From: Stenotrophomonas maltophilia
GTDB taxonomy: Bacteria; Pseudomonadota; Gammaproteobacteria; Xanthomonadales; Xanthomonadaceae
Reading direction: 5' to 3'
DNA: 64,000 bases
NCBI RefSeq assembly: GCF_002799245.1
Contig: NZ_NEQV01000005.1
Location: 1-64,000, forward strand
The notes under the pieces were generated by a model that saw only the letters and a program-made list of their open reading frames with translations, was not told the origin of the DNA and made no database searches. Below are positions 17,244-26,230 of this stretch, one piece after another (the stretch's first letter is position 1; the number at the start of each line of letters is the position of its first letter). Both the position numbers and the translations under genes were made by a program.

Positions 17244-19415
17244 ATGCCTGCCTGTTCCCGCCCGCGCGCCCTGGCAACTGCCATCGGCACGACCCTGGCG
17301 CTGTTCAACGCCGCCCACGCCGCCGAGCGTCTTCCCTCCGCGACGACCTCGCAGCTGCCGACCGTCCAGGTCACTGCCGACCTTGATGGCAGCACCGAGA
17401 CGTCGCGTTCCTACACCACCGATTCCATGGGCACGGCGACCGGCCTGTCGCTGACTTCGCGGCAGACGCCACAGTCGGTCAGTGTCATCACCCGCCAGCA
17501 GATCGAGGACCGCGGTCTGCTCAGCACCGCCGACGCACTGGCCACCGCTCCGGGCATCTCGGTCACGCGCAGTGATGCCAACCGCTACTCGTTCTCGGCA
17601 CGCGGCTTCGATATCGACAACTACCAGTTCGATGGCGTGGTCATGCCGGTGCTGTCGCCGTGGAACTTCGGCGAGAACAATCTGGACATGGTGGTGTACG
17701 ACCGCATCGAGATCGTGCGCGGCGCCAACGGTTTGATGACCGGCGCCGGCAATCCTTCGGCGGCCGTGAATTATGTGCGCAAGCGTCCGATGAGTGATTT
17801 TGCTGCCAGTGGTGGCATCAGCCTCGGCAGCTGGGACGCGCGGCGCGCGTGGGTGGATGTGTCCAGCCCGTTGAGCCGGGAAGGGCGTGTGCGTGGCCGG
17901 GTGGTCGCTGCGCAGGCTGAGGGCGACAGCTATACGGCGGGCCTGGACAGTACGGCGAAGACACTCTACGGCGTGGTCAGCGTGGACCTGGGTGAGGACA
18001 CAGGGCTGATCGCCGGGCTTTCCTACCAGGGCAACGACAACCACGGCTTCGGCAGTGGCTTTGCGCTGTTCAGCGCGGATGGCACGCGTACCCGCTTCGA
18101 TCGCTCGGTATCGGCCACCGCGCCGTGGGCGCGGATGACCACCGATACCCGCAACGGCTTCTTCGATTTCAACCACCGCTTCGGCAACGACTGGCAGGCC
18201 CGCGTGTCCTACAGCCGCTCGCATACCGACATGGAAATGAAGCACCTCTACCGCGGCGGCTATCCTGACCCGGTGACCGGGGCGATGCCCGGCGGCAACA
18301 GCTTCACCCACTACGACGGCCCGGTGCGCCGCGAGGCGATCAGTGCCAGCCTGGCCGGTCCGTTCCAGCTGTTCGGCCGCCAGCACACTGCCTCGGTCGG
18401 TTGGTCGCGCTCGCGGGATGAGATCGCGCTGGGGCAGTACCGCGCGTTGGCGCCGTTGCCGCCGCTGGCCAGCTATCTGGACTGGCACGGACCGGGCACG
18501 CCAGAGCCGGTGTGGGCCAGCAGCAAGACCCAGGCCGATGATCTGGACAACCACCAGAGCGGTGCCTATGCAGTGGCCCGGTTGTCGCTGGCCGATCCGC
18601 TGCACGTGATCGTCGGTGGCCGCCTGAGCCACTGGGAGACCGACCAGGTCTACTTCGGCAGCAAGCGGAAGTACCGCTACCGCAACGAGTTCGTACCGTA
18701 TGCCGGCGTGGTCTGGGATCTCAACGGTTACAGCAGCGTGTATGCCAGCTACACCGGCATCTTCAAGCCGCAGAACAACCGCGATGAATCCGGGCAGATC
18801 CTCGACCCGGTCAGCGGCCGCAGCTATGAACTGGGCCTCAAGGGCAGCTGGCTGCAGGAGCGCCTGAATGCCTCGGCGGCACTGTTCCGCACCCAGCAGG
18901 ACAACCTCGCCGAAGCTACCGGTGGGCTGGTCGAGGGCAGCACACTGGCGGCGTATCGTGCGGTGAAGGGCGCAACGGTGGACGGCCTGGAGCTGGAGCT
19001 GGCCGGCGAGCCGCTGCCGGGCTGGAGCCTGGGCACCAGCTTCACCACCTTCATCGCGCAGGACGCGCAGGGGCGTGCGATCAACACCGCCAAGCCGCGC
19101 AGCCTGTTCAAGCTGTTCACCACCTGGCGGTTGCCGGGCACCTGGGACCGGCTGACCATCGGCGGTGGTGTGGACTGGCAGAACCGCATGTACCAGACCG
19201 CCACCGCGCCCGGAAACCGCCGGGTGCCGGTGCAGCAGTCCGGCTACGCACTGGTGAACCTGATGGCGCGCTACCAGTTCAGTTCCCATGTGTCGGCGGC
19301 GGTCAACATCAACAACCTGTTCGACCGCCACTACTACTCGCAGATCGGCTTCTACAACCAGGGCTGGTACGGGGCACCACGAAACGTGATGTTCACCGTG
19401 AAGGTCGGCTACTGA
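17244..19415 (+). CDS. TonB-dependent siderophore receptor (FpvA/FhuE type)
   Basis: Outer membrane receptor of 723 residues for an iron-siderophore complex. A signal peptide ending FNAAHA is followed by the TonB-box region QLPTVQVTADL. The plug has LTSRQTPQSVSVITRQQIED and GFDIDNYQFDGV, the pattern of the FhuE/FpvA group. The barrel ends with the aromatic stretch FTVKVGY. The start at 17244 gives a normal signal peptide; the ATG at 17199 overlaps the Fur box. It is controlled by Fur and probably by the AraC protein upstream. The ligand cannot be told from the sequence. Confidence 0.88.
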   Translation: MPACSRPRALATAIGTTLALFNAAHAAERLPSATTSQLPTVQVTADLDGSTETSRSYTTDSMGTATGLSLTSRQTPQSVSVITRQQIEDRGLLSTADALATAPGISVTRSDANRYSFSARGFDIDNYQFDGVVMPVLSPWNFGENNLDMVVYDRIEIVRGANGLMTGAGNPSAAVNYVRKRPMSDFAASGGISLGSWDARRAWVDVSSPLSREGRVRGRVVAAQAEGDSYTAGLDSTAKTLYGVVSVDLGEDTGLIAGLSYQGNDNHGFGSGFALFSADGTRTRFDRSVSATAPWARMTTDTRNGFFDFNHRFGNDWQARVSYSRSHTDMEMKHLYRGGYPDPVTGAMPGGNSFTHYDGPVRREAISASLAGPFQLFGRQHTASVGWSRSRDEIALGQYRALAPLPPLASYLDWHGPGTPEPVWASSKTQADDLDNHQSGAYAVARLSLADPLHVIVGGRLSHWETDQVYFGSKRKYRYRNEFVPYAGVVWDLNGYSSVYASYTGIFKPQNNRDESGQILDPVSGRSYELGLKGSWLQERLNASAALFRTQQDNLAEATGGLVEGSTLAAYRAVKGATVDGLELELAGEPLPGWSLGTSFTTFIAQDAQGRAINTAKPRSLFKLFTTWRLPGTWDRLTIGGGVDWQNRMYQTATAPGNRRVPVQQSGYALVNLMARYQFSSHVSAAVNINNLFDRHYYSQIGFYNQGWYGAPRNVMFTVKVGY

Positions 19416-19432
19416 GGATGCCGTCGCGCGGT

Positions 19433-20542
19433 TCAGGGGTCCAGCGGATCCATCGGATCGATGCGCAGCGATTCGGGAGCCGGCACGAACGGGATCGCGC
19501 AGGGCGAAACGCGTGGACCGACCTTGCCTGGGACGTAACCCAGTTCTTGGCGGTTGCGCTCGCTGAAGGCGCTGCTGGCGACTGCATCGATATGCGATGG
19601 ACTGCTGACCACCAGTGCCGGTTGCCGCGCCGGTGCCCGCAGGGCCGCCAGCAACCGGGCTGCATTGCGCAGGTTGGTGGTGGTGTGGCGGGCATACGGC
19701 TCGATGATGATCGCATCAGCGGGAATGCCGAAGCGCGCCATCAGCGCTTCGCGCATCTGCACCGCTTCGACGCTGCGGGTGCCGCGTGGATGTACCGCAC
19801 CACCAGAGACGATGAGGAAGGGCGCATCACCTGCCGCGTAGCGCTGCGCGGCCACCTTCAGGCGCAGCTTGCTGCCGGCGCTGAGCGGGGTGGTCAGTTC
19901 GTCCGGTCCCTGGCCCAGCACGATGATCGCTGTGTACGGATGCGCATTCCAATCGAGCTGCCGCGCACGCGCAAACGGCGCGGCGTTCATTCCCGCGCTG
20001 ATGGGCTCGAAACGGATCGCATCGAGGCGGTCATTGGCATCGAGCAGGCCTACCGCCACCGCGATGCTGCGATCGAAGGCAGTGTAGGCCGCGCTGGCGT
20101 CCACCTCGCTCATCTGTATGGCAATGGCGACGTCGCCGGCCAGCCGCGTGCTGCCTGCCGCGCCGACCGGGCCGTCGATGGCGTCGTAGCGGGGCGGCTG
20201 GCCCTGGCCATAGACGGAGAGAATGTTGTTGAGACCCGCCAGCTCCCGTTCGATGGCATCGGCGTGCGCGGGAGCCGCGGCGGTCAACAGGCCTGCCTGC
20301 GCGGGCGTCCAGCGTGCGGATGCGAGCGTGCAGGTGGCGGTCCGGCAGTCGGCCAGCTGCTGCGTGCGTGCGGCCAGGAGGGCACGTGCATCAGCGGGCA
20401 GCGTATCGGGCTTCAACTGCATGAGGGTCGGGAACAAGCGTGCGGCCAGCGCGGCGCTGTCGCGGTCGTCGGCCGCCGCCGCAAGCGGCAGCGCTGCCGT
20501 GGCAAGCAGGGCAAGGGACAAGGCAAGTCGTCGATGCATCAC
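19433..20542 (-). CDS. secreted YdcF/SanA-like DUF218 protein
   Basis: A 369-residue exported protein of unknown function. After a signal peptide (ALLATAALPLAAAA) come about 190 residues without a recognised domain. The DUF218 domain follows, with TAIIVLGQGP, FLIVSGGAVHPRGT, and SVEAVQMREALMARFGIPAD. Relatives (SanA, ElyC, YdcF) are linked to envelope integrity. Its start overlaps the stop of the TonB receptor by four bases, so it is the last gene of the ROK-linked locus. A role in handling the imported ligand in the periplasm is a guess from context. Confidence 0.72.
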   Translation of the reverse strand: MMHRRLALSLALLATAALPLAAAADDRDSAALAARLFPTLMQLKPDTLPADARALLAARTQQLADCRTATCTLASARWTPAQAGLLTAAAPAHADAIERELAGLNNILSVYGQGQPPRYDAIDGPVGAAGSTRLAGDVAIAIQMSEVDASAAYTAFDRSIAVAVGLLDANDRLDAIRFEPISAGMNAAPFARARQLDWNAHPYTAIIVLGQGPDELTTPLSAGSKLRLKVAAQRYAAGDAPFLIVSGGAVHPRGTRSVEAVQMREALMARFGIPADAIIIEPYARHTTTNLRNAARLLAALRAPARQPALVVSSPSHIDAVASSAFSERNRQELGYVPGKVGPRVSPCAIPFVPAPESLRIDPMDPLDP

Positions 20543-23034
20543 CAGCTCCTGCTGACCATCAGGCGGACGTTGCGGCCGAACAGCGGCCGTCCATAGATTG
20601 CCTCGGCCGAACCCTGTCCGGCCAGTGCATCGGTGCGGGTGTTGCCCTCGGTGAGGCCCTTTTCATTGGTCAGATTGTCGCCCACCAGCTGTGCGCCCCA
20701 GTTGCCGCGCTTCCATGAAATGCCCAGGCCCAGGGTCTGGTAGGCGGGCAGCGCGGTCTGGTTGAACAGGTCAACATAGGATTTGCCGACCACGTCATAG
20801 CGCAGCCAGGTCTCGAACTGGTCCTGGCCGTGCTGGAAGCTGAAGGTCGGGCGGAGGTTGCCGTAGAGCTTCGGCTCGCGAACGATCTGCTTGCCGTTGA
20901 CGGCGGCCGGATCGGCGCCGGAATCGTTCTGCAGGCTGTCGTACTGCGGATCGCTGATCGTGATCAAGCCGGCGATGCTGAACCAGTCCAGCGGCCGGAA
21001 CAGTCCATCCAGTTCGATGCCCTTGGAGACGGCGGTACCGATGAACGGCACCGACTGGTCATTGCGGCCGGTCGTCGGGTTGAACGCTACGAACGAGGCG
21101 TTGAGCGGGTCGAACTTCGTGTAGAACGCGGTCAGGTACAGGTAGGACCGGCCGAATCCGGCCTTCAGGCCCAGCTCGTACTGGTCCAGCTGGGTCTGCA
21201 CGATGGTGGGATCGATCGAGCGTGCCACTGACGAGTTGGGAACGATCTCCATGTGCGAGACGCGGGCGTAGGCACCGACCGAGGGGGTAAAGTCGAAGTT
21301 CGCACCTACGGTCCAGTTGGTCGCGGATGGATCCAGGCGATGGTTCTGGATGACGCCGGTGAACCGGCGCGTGGTGTTGTCGGCCAGTGTGTTGCGGTCG
21401 CCAAGGTCAACCTGGGCGGTCTGCTCTGCATAGCCTTCATAGCGGTAGCGTTCATGGCGGATACCGGCGTCGAGCTTGAAGCGGTCCGTCAGTGCCCACG
21501 TGTCATTGGCGTACACCGCGAACATGCGGGCGTCGACCTTGCCACGATTCAGGGTGGTGGTGTAACGCAGCGTGCCCTTATCGGTGACATATCCCAAGGG
21601 GACGCCATCGTTGCCGTAGGCCACCAGATCCAGCAGGCGTGGCTTGCCGCGCATCTCCATCAGCATGTCCTGGTACAGGCTGAAGGCCGTGGTGCCGAAG
21701 AAGGCCGTGTATGCGCCGATGTTCAGATCGTGGCTGCCCCAGGCTGTTTCAAACAACCGCGTCGCACTGACGTCGGCCTGGCCGGAGTAGAAGTCCGAAT
21801 CTGCGGCCCGGTACTGGGCCGAGATCACCAGGCCGGAGTCGGCATAGGGGTCGTAGGCGCTTGCCCCGTTGCTGCCGGCCAGGGCGTAGCCCATCCGCGC
21901 GACGCCGGCACCGAAAGCGGTACGGGCCGCGCCCAGATAGCCGTTGGCGAACGTGCGTGCGTCGACCGGGTTGGTGGTCGAGTACAGTGCGTCGAAGGTG
22001 TTGCGACCCTTGGTGTAGCCGGTTTTCAGCGAGATCGTCCAATCGCTGGCGGTATTCTCGTACTGGAAGCCGATGTTGCCGAAGCGCATGTGCCGGCCAT
22101 CAGCCAGGTCGCGGTTCATGCCCTGCAGGACGCCGCCGCCATCGAGGTACTTCAGGTTGACACTGCGCAGCGACGGCGAGTTCAGCGTACCGTCGAAGTA
22201 GTCGATGTACGGGTCCAGCGGAACGCTGGGATTGCGCGGATCGGCGACCGGGATCGGCAGGTAGAACGTATTGTGGTCATCGACGAAGGTTCCGCTGACC
22301 TTGAACCAGCTGGTGTCGTCGATGTAGTGCTTGATGTTGCCCCTGATCTGCCCGCCCTTGTCGTTCGGGAAGCCGTTGTCGCGGTAGCCATCGTGCTGGC
22401 GCAGGAATCCACCGACTGCGTAGAAGGTGTCCTTGCCGAGGGCCCCGGACTGGTACATCTCGCCGCGGTACAGCCCGGTGTCACCCACGGTCAGCTGGGC
22501 CTTGCCGTGGGTCTCTTCCGAGCCTTCGGCCAGGATGTTGTTGACGATGGCACCGCCACTGCTCGCATAGATCGGCGCCGGGCCACCACGTACGATCTCC
22601 ACCCGCTGGTTCATCACGTCGAACCGGTTCATGCCGTCACCGGAATTGAAGAAGTGGCCATCCAGTTCCTGGTAGAGCGGCAGGCCGTCCTGCTGGAAGG
22701 CGATGAAACCACGATCGGTGGGAATGCCGCGCAGCCGGGTGATGTTCTGCACCTCGCCTCCGGTGGCCTCGACATGGATGCCGGGCACGGACCCGAGCAG
22801 GTCGGCGTAGCTTTTCGGTGCGAGCTTCTGCACGTCTTCGCGGCTCAGTGAATTGACCGCGAAGGAGGCATCGAAACGACGCTGCGTGCGTGCCGCACCG
22901 GTGACCACCACCGCATCCAGCGTTGCGGCGTCGGCGCTGCCCTGGTTCTGGACGGGGGCGTCCTGCGCAGAAGCGTTGCCATGCAGGGATATCAAGGCCA
23001 GGGAGACTCCCAGGACCAGGGGACGGATGTTCAT
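20539..23034 (-). CDS. TonB-dependent receptor of the ROK-linked locus
   Basis: Outer membrane receptor of 831 residues. The signal peptide is LGVSLALISLHGNASA, followed by a TonB-box region with DAVVVTGAARTQRRFDAS. The plug has SYADLLGSVPGIHVEATGGE and EIVRGGPAPIYASSGGAIVN, and the barrel ends VRLMVSRSW. The frame is open to 23337, but the signal peptide fixes the start at 23034. A 9-bp inverted repeat lies 60-90 bases upstream. Linkage to a ROK regulator and an MFS carrier suggests a sugar-derived ligand; no degrading enzyme is present. Confidence 0.82.
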   Translation of the reverse strand: MNIRPLVLGVSLALISLHGNASAQDAPVQNQGSADAATLDAVVVTGAARTQRRFDASFAVNSLSREDVQKLAPKSYADLLGSVPGIHVEATGGEVQNITRLRGIPTDRGFIAFQQDGLPLYQELDGHFFNSGDGMNRFDVMNQRVEIVRGGPAPIYASSGGAIVNNILAEGSEETHGKAQLTVGDTGLYRGEMYQSGALGKDTFYAVGGFLRQHDGYRDNGFPNDKGGQIRGNIKHYIDDTSWFKVSGTFVDDHNTFYLPIPVADPRNPSVPLDPYIDYFDGTLNSPSLRSVNLKYLDGGGVLQGMNRDLADGRHMRFGNIGFQYENTASDWTISLKTGYTKGRNTFDALYSTTNPVDARTFANGYLGAARTAFGAGVARMGYALAGSNGASAYDPYADSGLVISAQYRAADSDFYSGQADVSATRLFETAWGSHDLNIGAYTAFFGTTAFSLYQDMLMEMRGKPRLLDLVAYGNDGVPLGYVTDKGTLRYTTTLNRGKVDARMFAVYANDTWALTDRFKLDAGIRHERYRYEGYAEQTAQVDLGDRNTLADNTTRRFTGVIQNHRLDPSATNWTVGANFDFTPSVGAYARVSHMEIVPNSSVARSIDPTIVQTQLDQYELGLKAGFGRSYLYLTAFYTKFDPLNASFVAFNPTTGRNDQSVPFIGTAVSKGIELDGLFRPLDWFSIAGLITISDPQYDSLQNDSGADPAAVNGKQIVREPKLYGNLRPTFSFQHGQDQFETWLRYDVVGKSYVDLFNQTALPAYQTLGLGISWKRGNWGAQLVGDNLTNEKGLTEGNTRTDALAGQGSAEAIYGRPLFGRNVRLMVSRSW

Positions 23035-23092
23035 CGGAGGGCGGCCATGCAGGGAAGGGGGACCGCTGCACGGTAGGTCCGGGCGATGACGG

Positions 23093-23122
23093 AATTGTTT
23101 ACTTCGACGGAAATAAACAATT
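23093..23122. promoter_or_regulatory. inverted repeat between ROK gene and receptor
   Basis: AATTGTTTA (23093-23101) and TAAACAATT (23114-23122) are perfect reverse complements, centres 21 bp apart. The site is AT-rich in a GC-rich genome and touches the ROK stop codon. It is the best candidate operator for the ROK protein on the receptor promoter. Confidence 0.7.
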
Positions 23123-24278
23123 AAACGATGGCATCGGCGCCCAGCTGGTGGATCGGCAGCAGCGCCGCGCCCACCGATACCGCGGATCCTCCCAGCCGTG
23201 ACACATGCACCTGTGGCAGGCGCAGGCTGTCCAGCGCGCTGCTCCAACGTGCCGGCTGCTGCAGGTGCTGTCCCAACGCTTCCAGCACCTGGCGGGGCAG
23301 TGAGCCGGACAGGATCACGGCGCCGGGATCGAGCCACGCCACGCCCGTATTGGCTGCTGCGCCCAGCTGGTTTCCCGCGCGTTCGGCCCAGGCACTGATG
23401 ATGCCGGCATGGGTTTCCAGGCAGGCCTCCAGCTCGAACAGCGAAGGTATTCCGGCGCCGGCGTCGCGCAACGTGGCCAGCAGGTCGATGCCCGAGGGGC
23501 GCGGTGCGTCCATGCGGAACAGGCGGCCGATGTCGCCCGCATTGCCGAACTCACCGCGCATCACATCACGCCGGTGGATCACGCCGCCACCCACGCCGTG
23601 GCCGACATACAGCAGCAGCGCCGAAGCGCAGTCGCGGATCAGCCCGCTGTCGTAGTACTCCGCCAACGCCGCCAGGGTTGCATCGTTCTCCACCCAGACC
23701 GGGAAGCCGAAGTAGTCTTCGAAGAACTGGTCGTTGTCGATATCGCGCCAGCCATGCAGCCAGTCCACCGCGTGCCGGCGTGCCGGACCGGTTTCGACCA
23801 CGGGCCCCGGAACGGCCACGCCGAGGCCAAGGAAGCGCGCGCGCATCAGTCCGGTGCTGCTGGTGAGGCTGCGCAGGCGCTGGTCCACGCAATGGACGAA
23901 ATCGCGGGGATCTGCGCTGTCGAATGCGGTGGCATCACGGGCGATGACCTGGCCGGCGAAATCCACCAGCGCGATCTCCAGCCAACCGGGATGCACCGTG
24001 GCACCGGCGGCATAGCCACCACGCCCCGACAGCGCCAGTGGCACCGAGGGACGGCCACGCTGACCATCGGACAGCTGTCCCTGCTCCTCGATCACTTCCA
24101 GCATCAGCAGTTCACGCGCGAGGCGGGTCAACGCGCCGTTGTGCATGCCCAGCTGGTGGGCGATGGTGATGCGGGGAACCGCGCCCATCGTGCGCAACAG
24201 CCAGATGATGCGTTTGTGGTCGGCCTCCAGCGCGATCAGTGGCCTGCGGCGCAGCCGCGATGTCGGGGCCACGCTCAC
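23121..24278 (-). CDS. ROK-family transcription regulator
   Basis: Regulator of the NagC/XylR group, 385 residues. An N-terminal winged helix (about 15-80, with IAHQLGMHNGALTRLARELL) precedes a ROK sugar-kinase-like domain with LGLGVAVPGPV and VENDATLAALAEYY. The usual ExGH histidine is Asn here (GEFGNAGDIG), and the zinc-binding CxCGxxGCxE cluster is absent. It therefore probably has neither kinase activity nor the zinc site. It starts with GTG inside the end of the MFS gene (GTGA overlap) and is followed by the inverted repeat and the receptor. Confidence 0.85.
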   Translation of the reverse strand: MSVAPTSRLRRRPLIALEADHKRIIWLLRTMGAVPRITIAHQLGMHNGALTRLARELLMLEVIEEQGQLSDGQRGRPSVPLALSGRGGYAAGATVHPGWLEIALVDFAGQVIARDATAFDSADPRDFVHCVDQRLRSLTSSTGLMRARFLGLGVAVPGPVVETGPARRHAVDWLHGWRDIDNDQFFEDYFGFPVWVENDATLAALAEYYDSGLIRDCASALLLYVGHGVGGGVIHRRDVMRGEFGNAGDIGRLFRMDAPRPSGIDLLATLRDAGAGIPSLFELEACLETHAGIISAWAERAGNQLGAAANTGVAWLDPGAVILSGSLPRQVLEALGQHLQQPARWSSALDSLRLPQVHVSRLGGSAVSVGAALLPIHQLGADAIV

Positions 24279-25504
24279 GGGCGCAGGCCCTCGGTGCGTG
24301 CCGGCGGGACGGGCCAGGCCAATGCGGTCAGCGAGAGCAGGCTGCCGATGGCGACCAGCGAGACCAGGGCGGCCGAGGTGCCCGGATCGCCCGCCTGTAT
24401 TCCGGGCAGCACTTCGCCCAGCAGCAACGAAGAGGCCGCGATGGATAGCTTCATGGTTCCGGTGAGCAGTGCAAAACAGCTGAGGTCATCGTCGCGTCCG
24501 CTATGGATGGCATGGCGACGGGCGATCAGCGCGGTGCGTCGCCACAGTACCAGGCCGACGCTGGCCACCGCCGTCCCGTGGATGGCGGCGCATGCAACCG
24601 CGATGGGAGTGGAGGGAATGACCAGGTACACGCCGACGGCGCAGACGGCCAGCACCGACATCAGCGCGAGCATCCCGGTCTCGCTGTAGAGCGTTGAACG
24701 CAGGCGCAGGCAGAGCCAGGGGGCAACCACCATGCCCGCCACCATCGCGAAGGTCAGTGCAGCCCCATGCTCAGCAAAGGGGAACAGACGGCCGGCCAGG
24801 CCAACCAGCGCCGTCTCCGCCGCCGCGGCCAGCAGAACCGGCAGCAGCGTCGGCAGGGGCAGGGCAACAGCCGCGGGCATCCTGGTTGCGGAGGGCCCTG
24901 GGGGCGTTGCGAGGCAGGCCAGGGGAAGCGCGGCGGCGGTGATCAGCACGCCGATGATCATGCAGATCAGCAACGCGTTGCCACTGCCCTGGGACGCAGG
25001 CGCATCGACCACGCCGAACAGTGCCGAGGCAATGCACAGCTTGGAGATCGGCACCACCACGGCGCGGGTGGAGACATAGCGCAGGGCCTCGTCCTCGTCA
25101 CGGGGCAGCAACGACGTCAGCGCGTTCTGGGCCACGTCGTAGACTGCATAGCAGGTACGGAACAGCAACGATGCGAACAGCAATGGCAGGAAGGCGGGCT
25201 CGGCTGCGTTGCTCGGGCTGAACAGCAGGCAGGCGCTGGCCGCCGTGCCGAGCCCGCCGATGAGCTGCAGTCGCAGGGCGAGGCGCTGCTGGTTGCGCAG
25301 GCGGGTGAACACGGCGGCCAGCAGCAGATCGAGCAGGCTGCTGTAGGCCAATGAAATTGCCAGCAGCTGGCCGGTGTGGGCCGCCGACAGTCCCAGCCGG
25401 GTGTGCAGGTAGTAGCCCAGCACCAGATCCACGAACGACCAGACCAGGGTGCGGGCAAAGTGGCCGGCAGCATAGAGGTGCCGTGGCGAGGGCTGCGCGT
25501 TCAA
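24275..25504 (-). CDS. MFS transporter of the ROK-linked locus
   Basis: Inner membrane carrier of about 409 residues with twelve predicted helices, of the MFS/GPH type seen in sugar and sugar-conjugate uptake. DVAQNALTSLLPRDEDEALR lies in the central loop. The start is unsure: the frame begins at a TTG with no good ribosome site. The stop overlaps the ROK start. With the receptor in the outer membrane, this could provide inner membrane passage for the same ligand. Confidence 0.75.
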   Translation of the reverse strand: MNAQPSPRHLYAAGHFARTLVWSFVDLVLGYYLHTRLGLSAAHTGQLLAISLAYSSLLDLLLAAVFTRLRNQQRLALRLQLIGGLGTAASACLLFSPSNAAEPAFLPLLFASLLFRTCYAVYDVAQNALTSLLPRDEDEALRYVSTRAVVVPISKLCIASALFGVVDAPASQGSGNALLICMIIGVLITAAALPLACLATPPGPSATRMPAAVALPLPTLLPVLLAAAAETALVGLAGRLFPFAEHGAALTFAMVAGMVVAPWLCLRLRSTLYSETGMLALMSVLAVCAVGVYLVIPSTPIAVACAAIHGTAVASVGLVLWRRTALIARRHAIHSGRDDDLSCFALLTGTMKLSIAASSLLLGEVLPGIQAGDPGTSAALVSLVAIGSLLSLTALAWPVPPARTEGLRP

Positions 25505-25696
25505 CGCCGTGTGCTGGGGAAGAAGAGCCGGAGATGCTGGATCGTTCTACTACCCCTGTGTGACATGATCCTGACATGGCGCGTGGCCAGGCATTCAGCG
25601 AGTGGCTTGCACCTCCCGCCGCAGGCGCGCAGCATTCGCCCTGCTGCCCCCCATCACGCGTCACGCAGCGCTTTCTTCACTGGAACGGAGCAACGT

Positions 25697-26179
25697 ATGA
25701 AACTGTTGTCCGCTGTGTTGTTGTCTGCGCTTTCGCTCTCCGCCGTTCCGGCGCTGGCAGTGGAAGCTTCGCCCTCACCGCTGCTGGGACGCTGGTCGCT
25801 GGATACCGCGACCTCGGCACTGCCCGAAGCGCAGCGCCCGAAGCACGTGGTGCTGGAATTCAGGGATGCCGGTGGTGGACGCTGGAGCTCGCATGTGGAT
25901 ATCGTCCTGCACGATGGCAAGGCCATGAAGTCCGATGGCACGCTGGCCCTCGACGGCACGCCGGGGCCCTTGTCCGGCAGCTATGGCGCGGACAAGGCCA
26001 ACCTGAAGCTGCCGGCGCCGAACACGCTGGTGATGCAGCTGGTGGACCATGGTGCGCCGGCTTCCACGCGCATCTACACGGTGGCGGATGACCACGCGAC
26101 AATGACCGAGACCAAGGCGTTCTATGGTCACGACGGCACGCCGATCCTGCAGACGAACCTGTTCAAGCGGATACCGTAG
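25697..26179 (+). CDS. small secreted protein, unknown
   Basis: A 160-residue protein with a clear signal peptide (KLLSAVLLSALSLSAVPALA). The mature part has LLGRWSLDTATSALP near 28-42 and looks like a compact beta-rich domain. No family was recognised. ACGGAG lies before the ATG at 25697. It stands alone between the ROK-linked locus and aceE, and ends at a strong hairpin. Confidence 0.6.
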   Translation: MKLLSAVLLSALSLSAVPALAVEASPSPLLGRWSLDTATSALPEAQRPKHVVLEFRDAGGGRWSSHVDIVLHDGKAMKSDGTLALDGTPGPLSGSYGADKANLKLPAPNTLVMQLVDHGAPASTRIYTVADDHATMTETKAFYGHDGTPILQTNLFKRIP

Positions 26180-26190
26180 CGATGCTGCCG

Positions 26191-26219
26191 GCACCACGCC
26201 CGCAGAACGGGCGTGGTGC
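26191..26219. terminator. bidirectional terminator
   Basis: Perfect 12-bp stem GCACCACGCCCG (26191-26202) with its complement at 26208-26219, loop CAGAA, between two convergent genes. No clear T-run on either side. Confidence 0.65.
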
Positions 26220-26230
26220 ATGCGGTTGCC

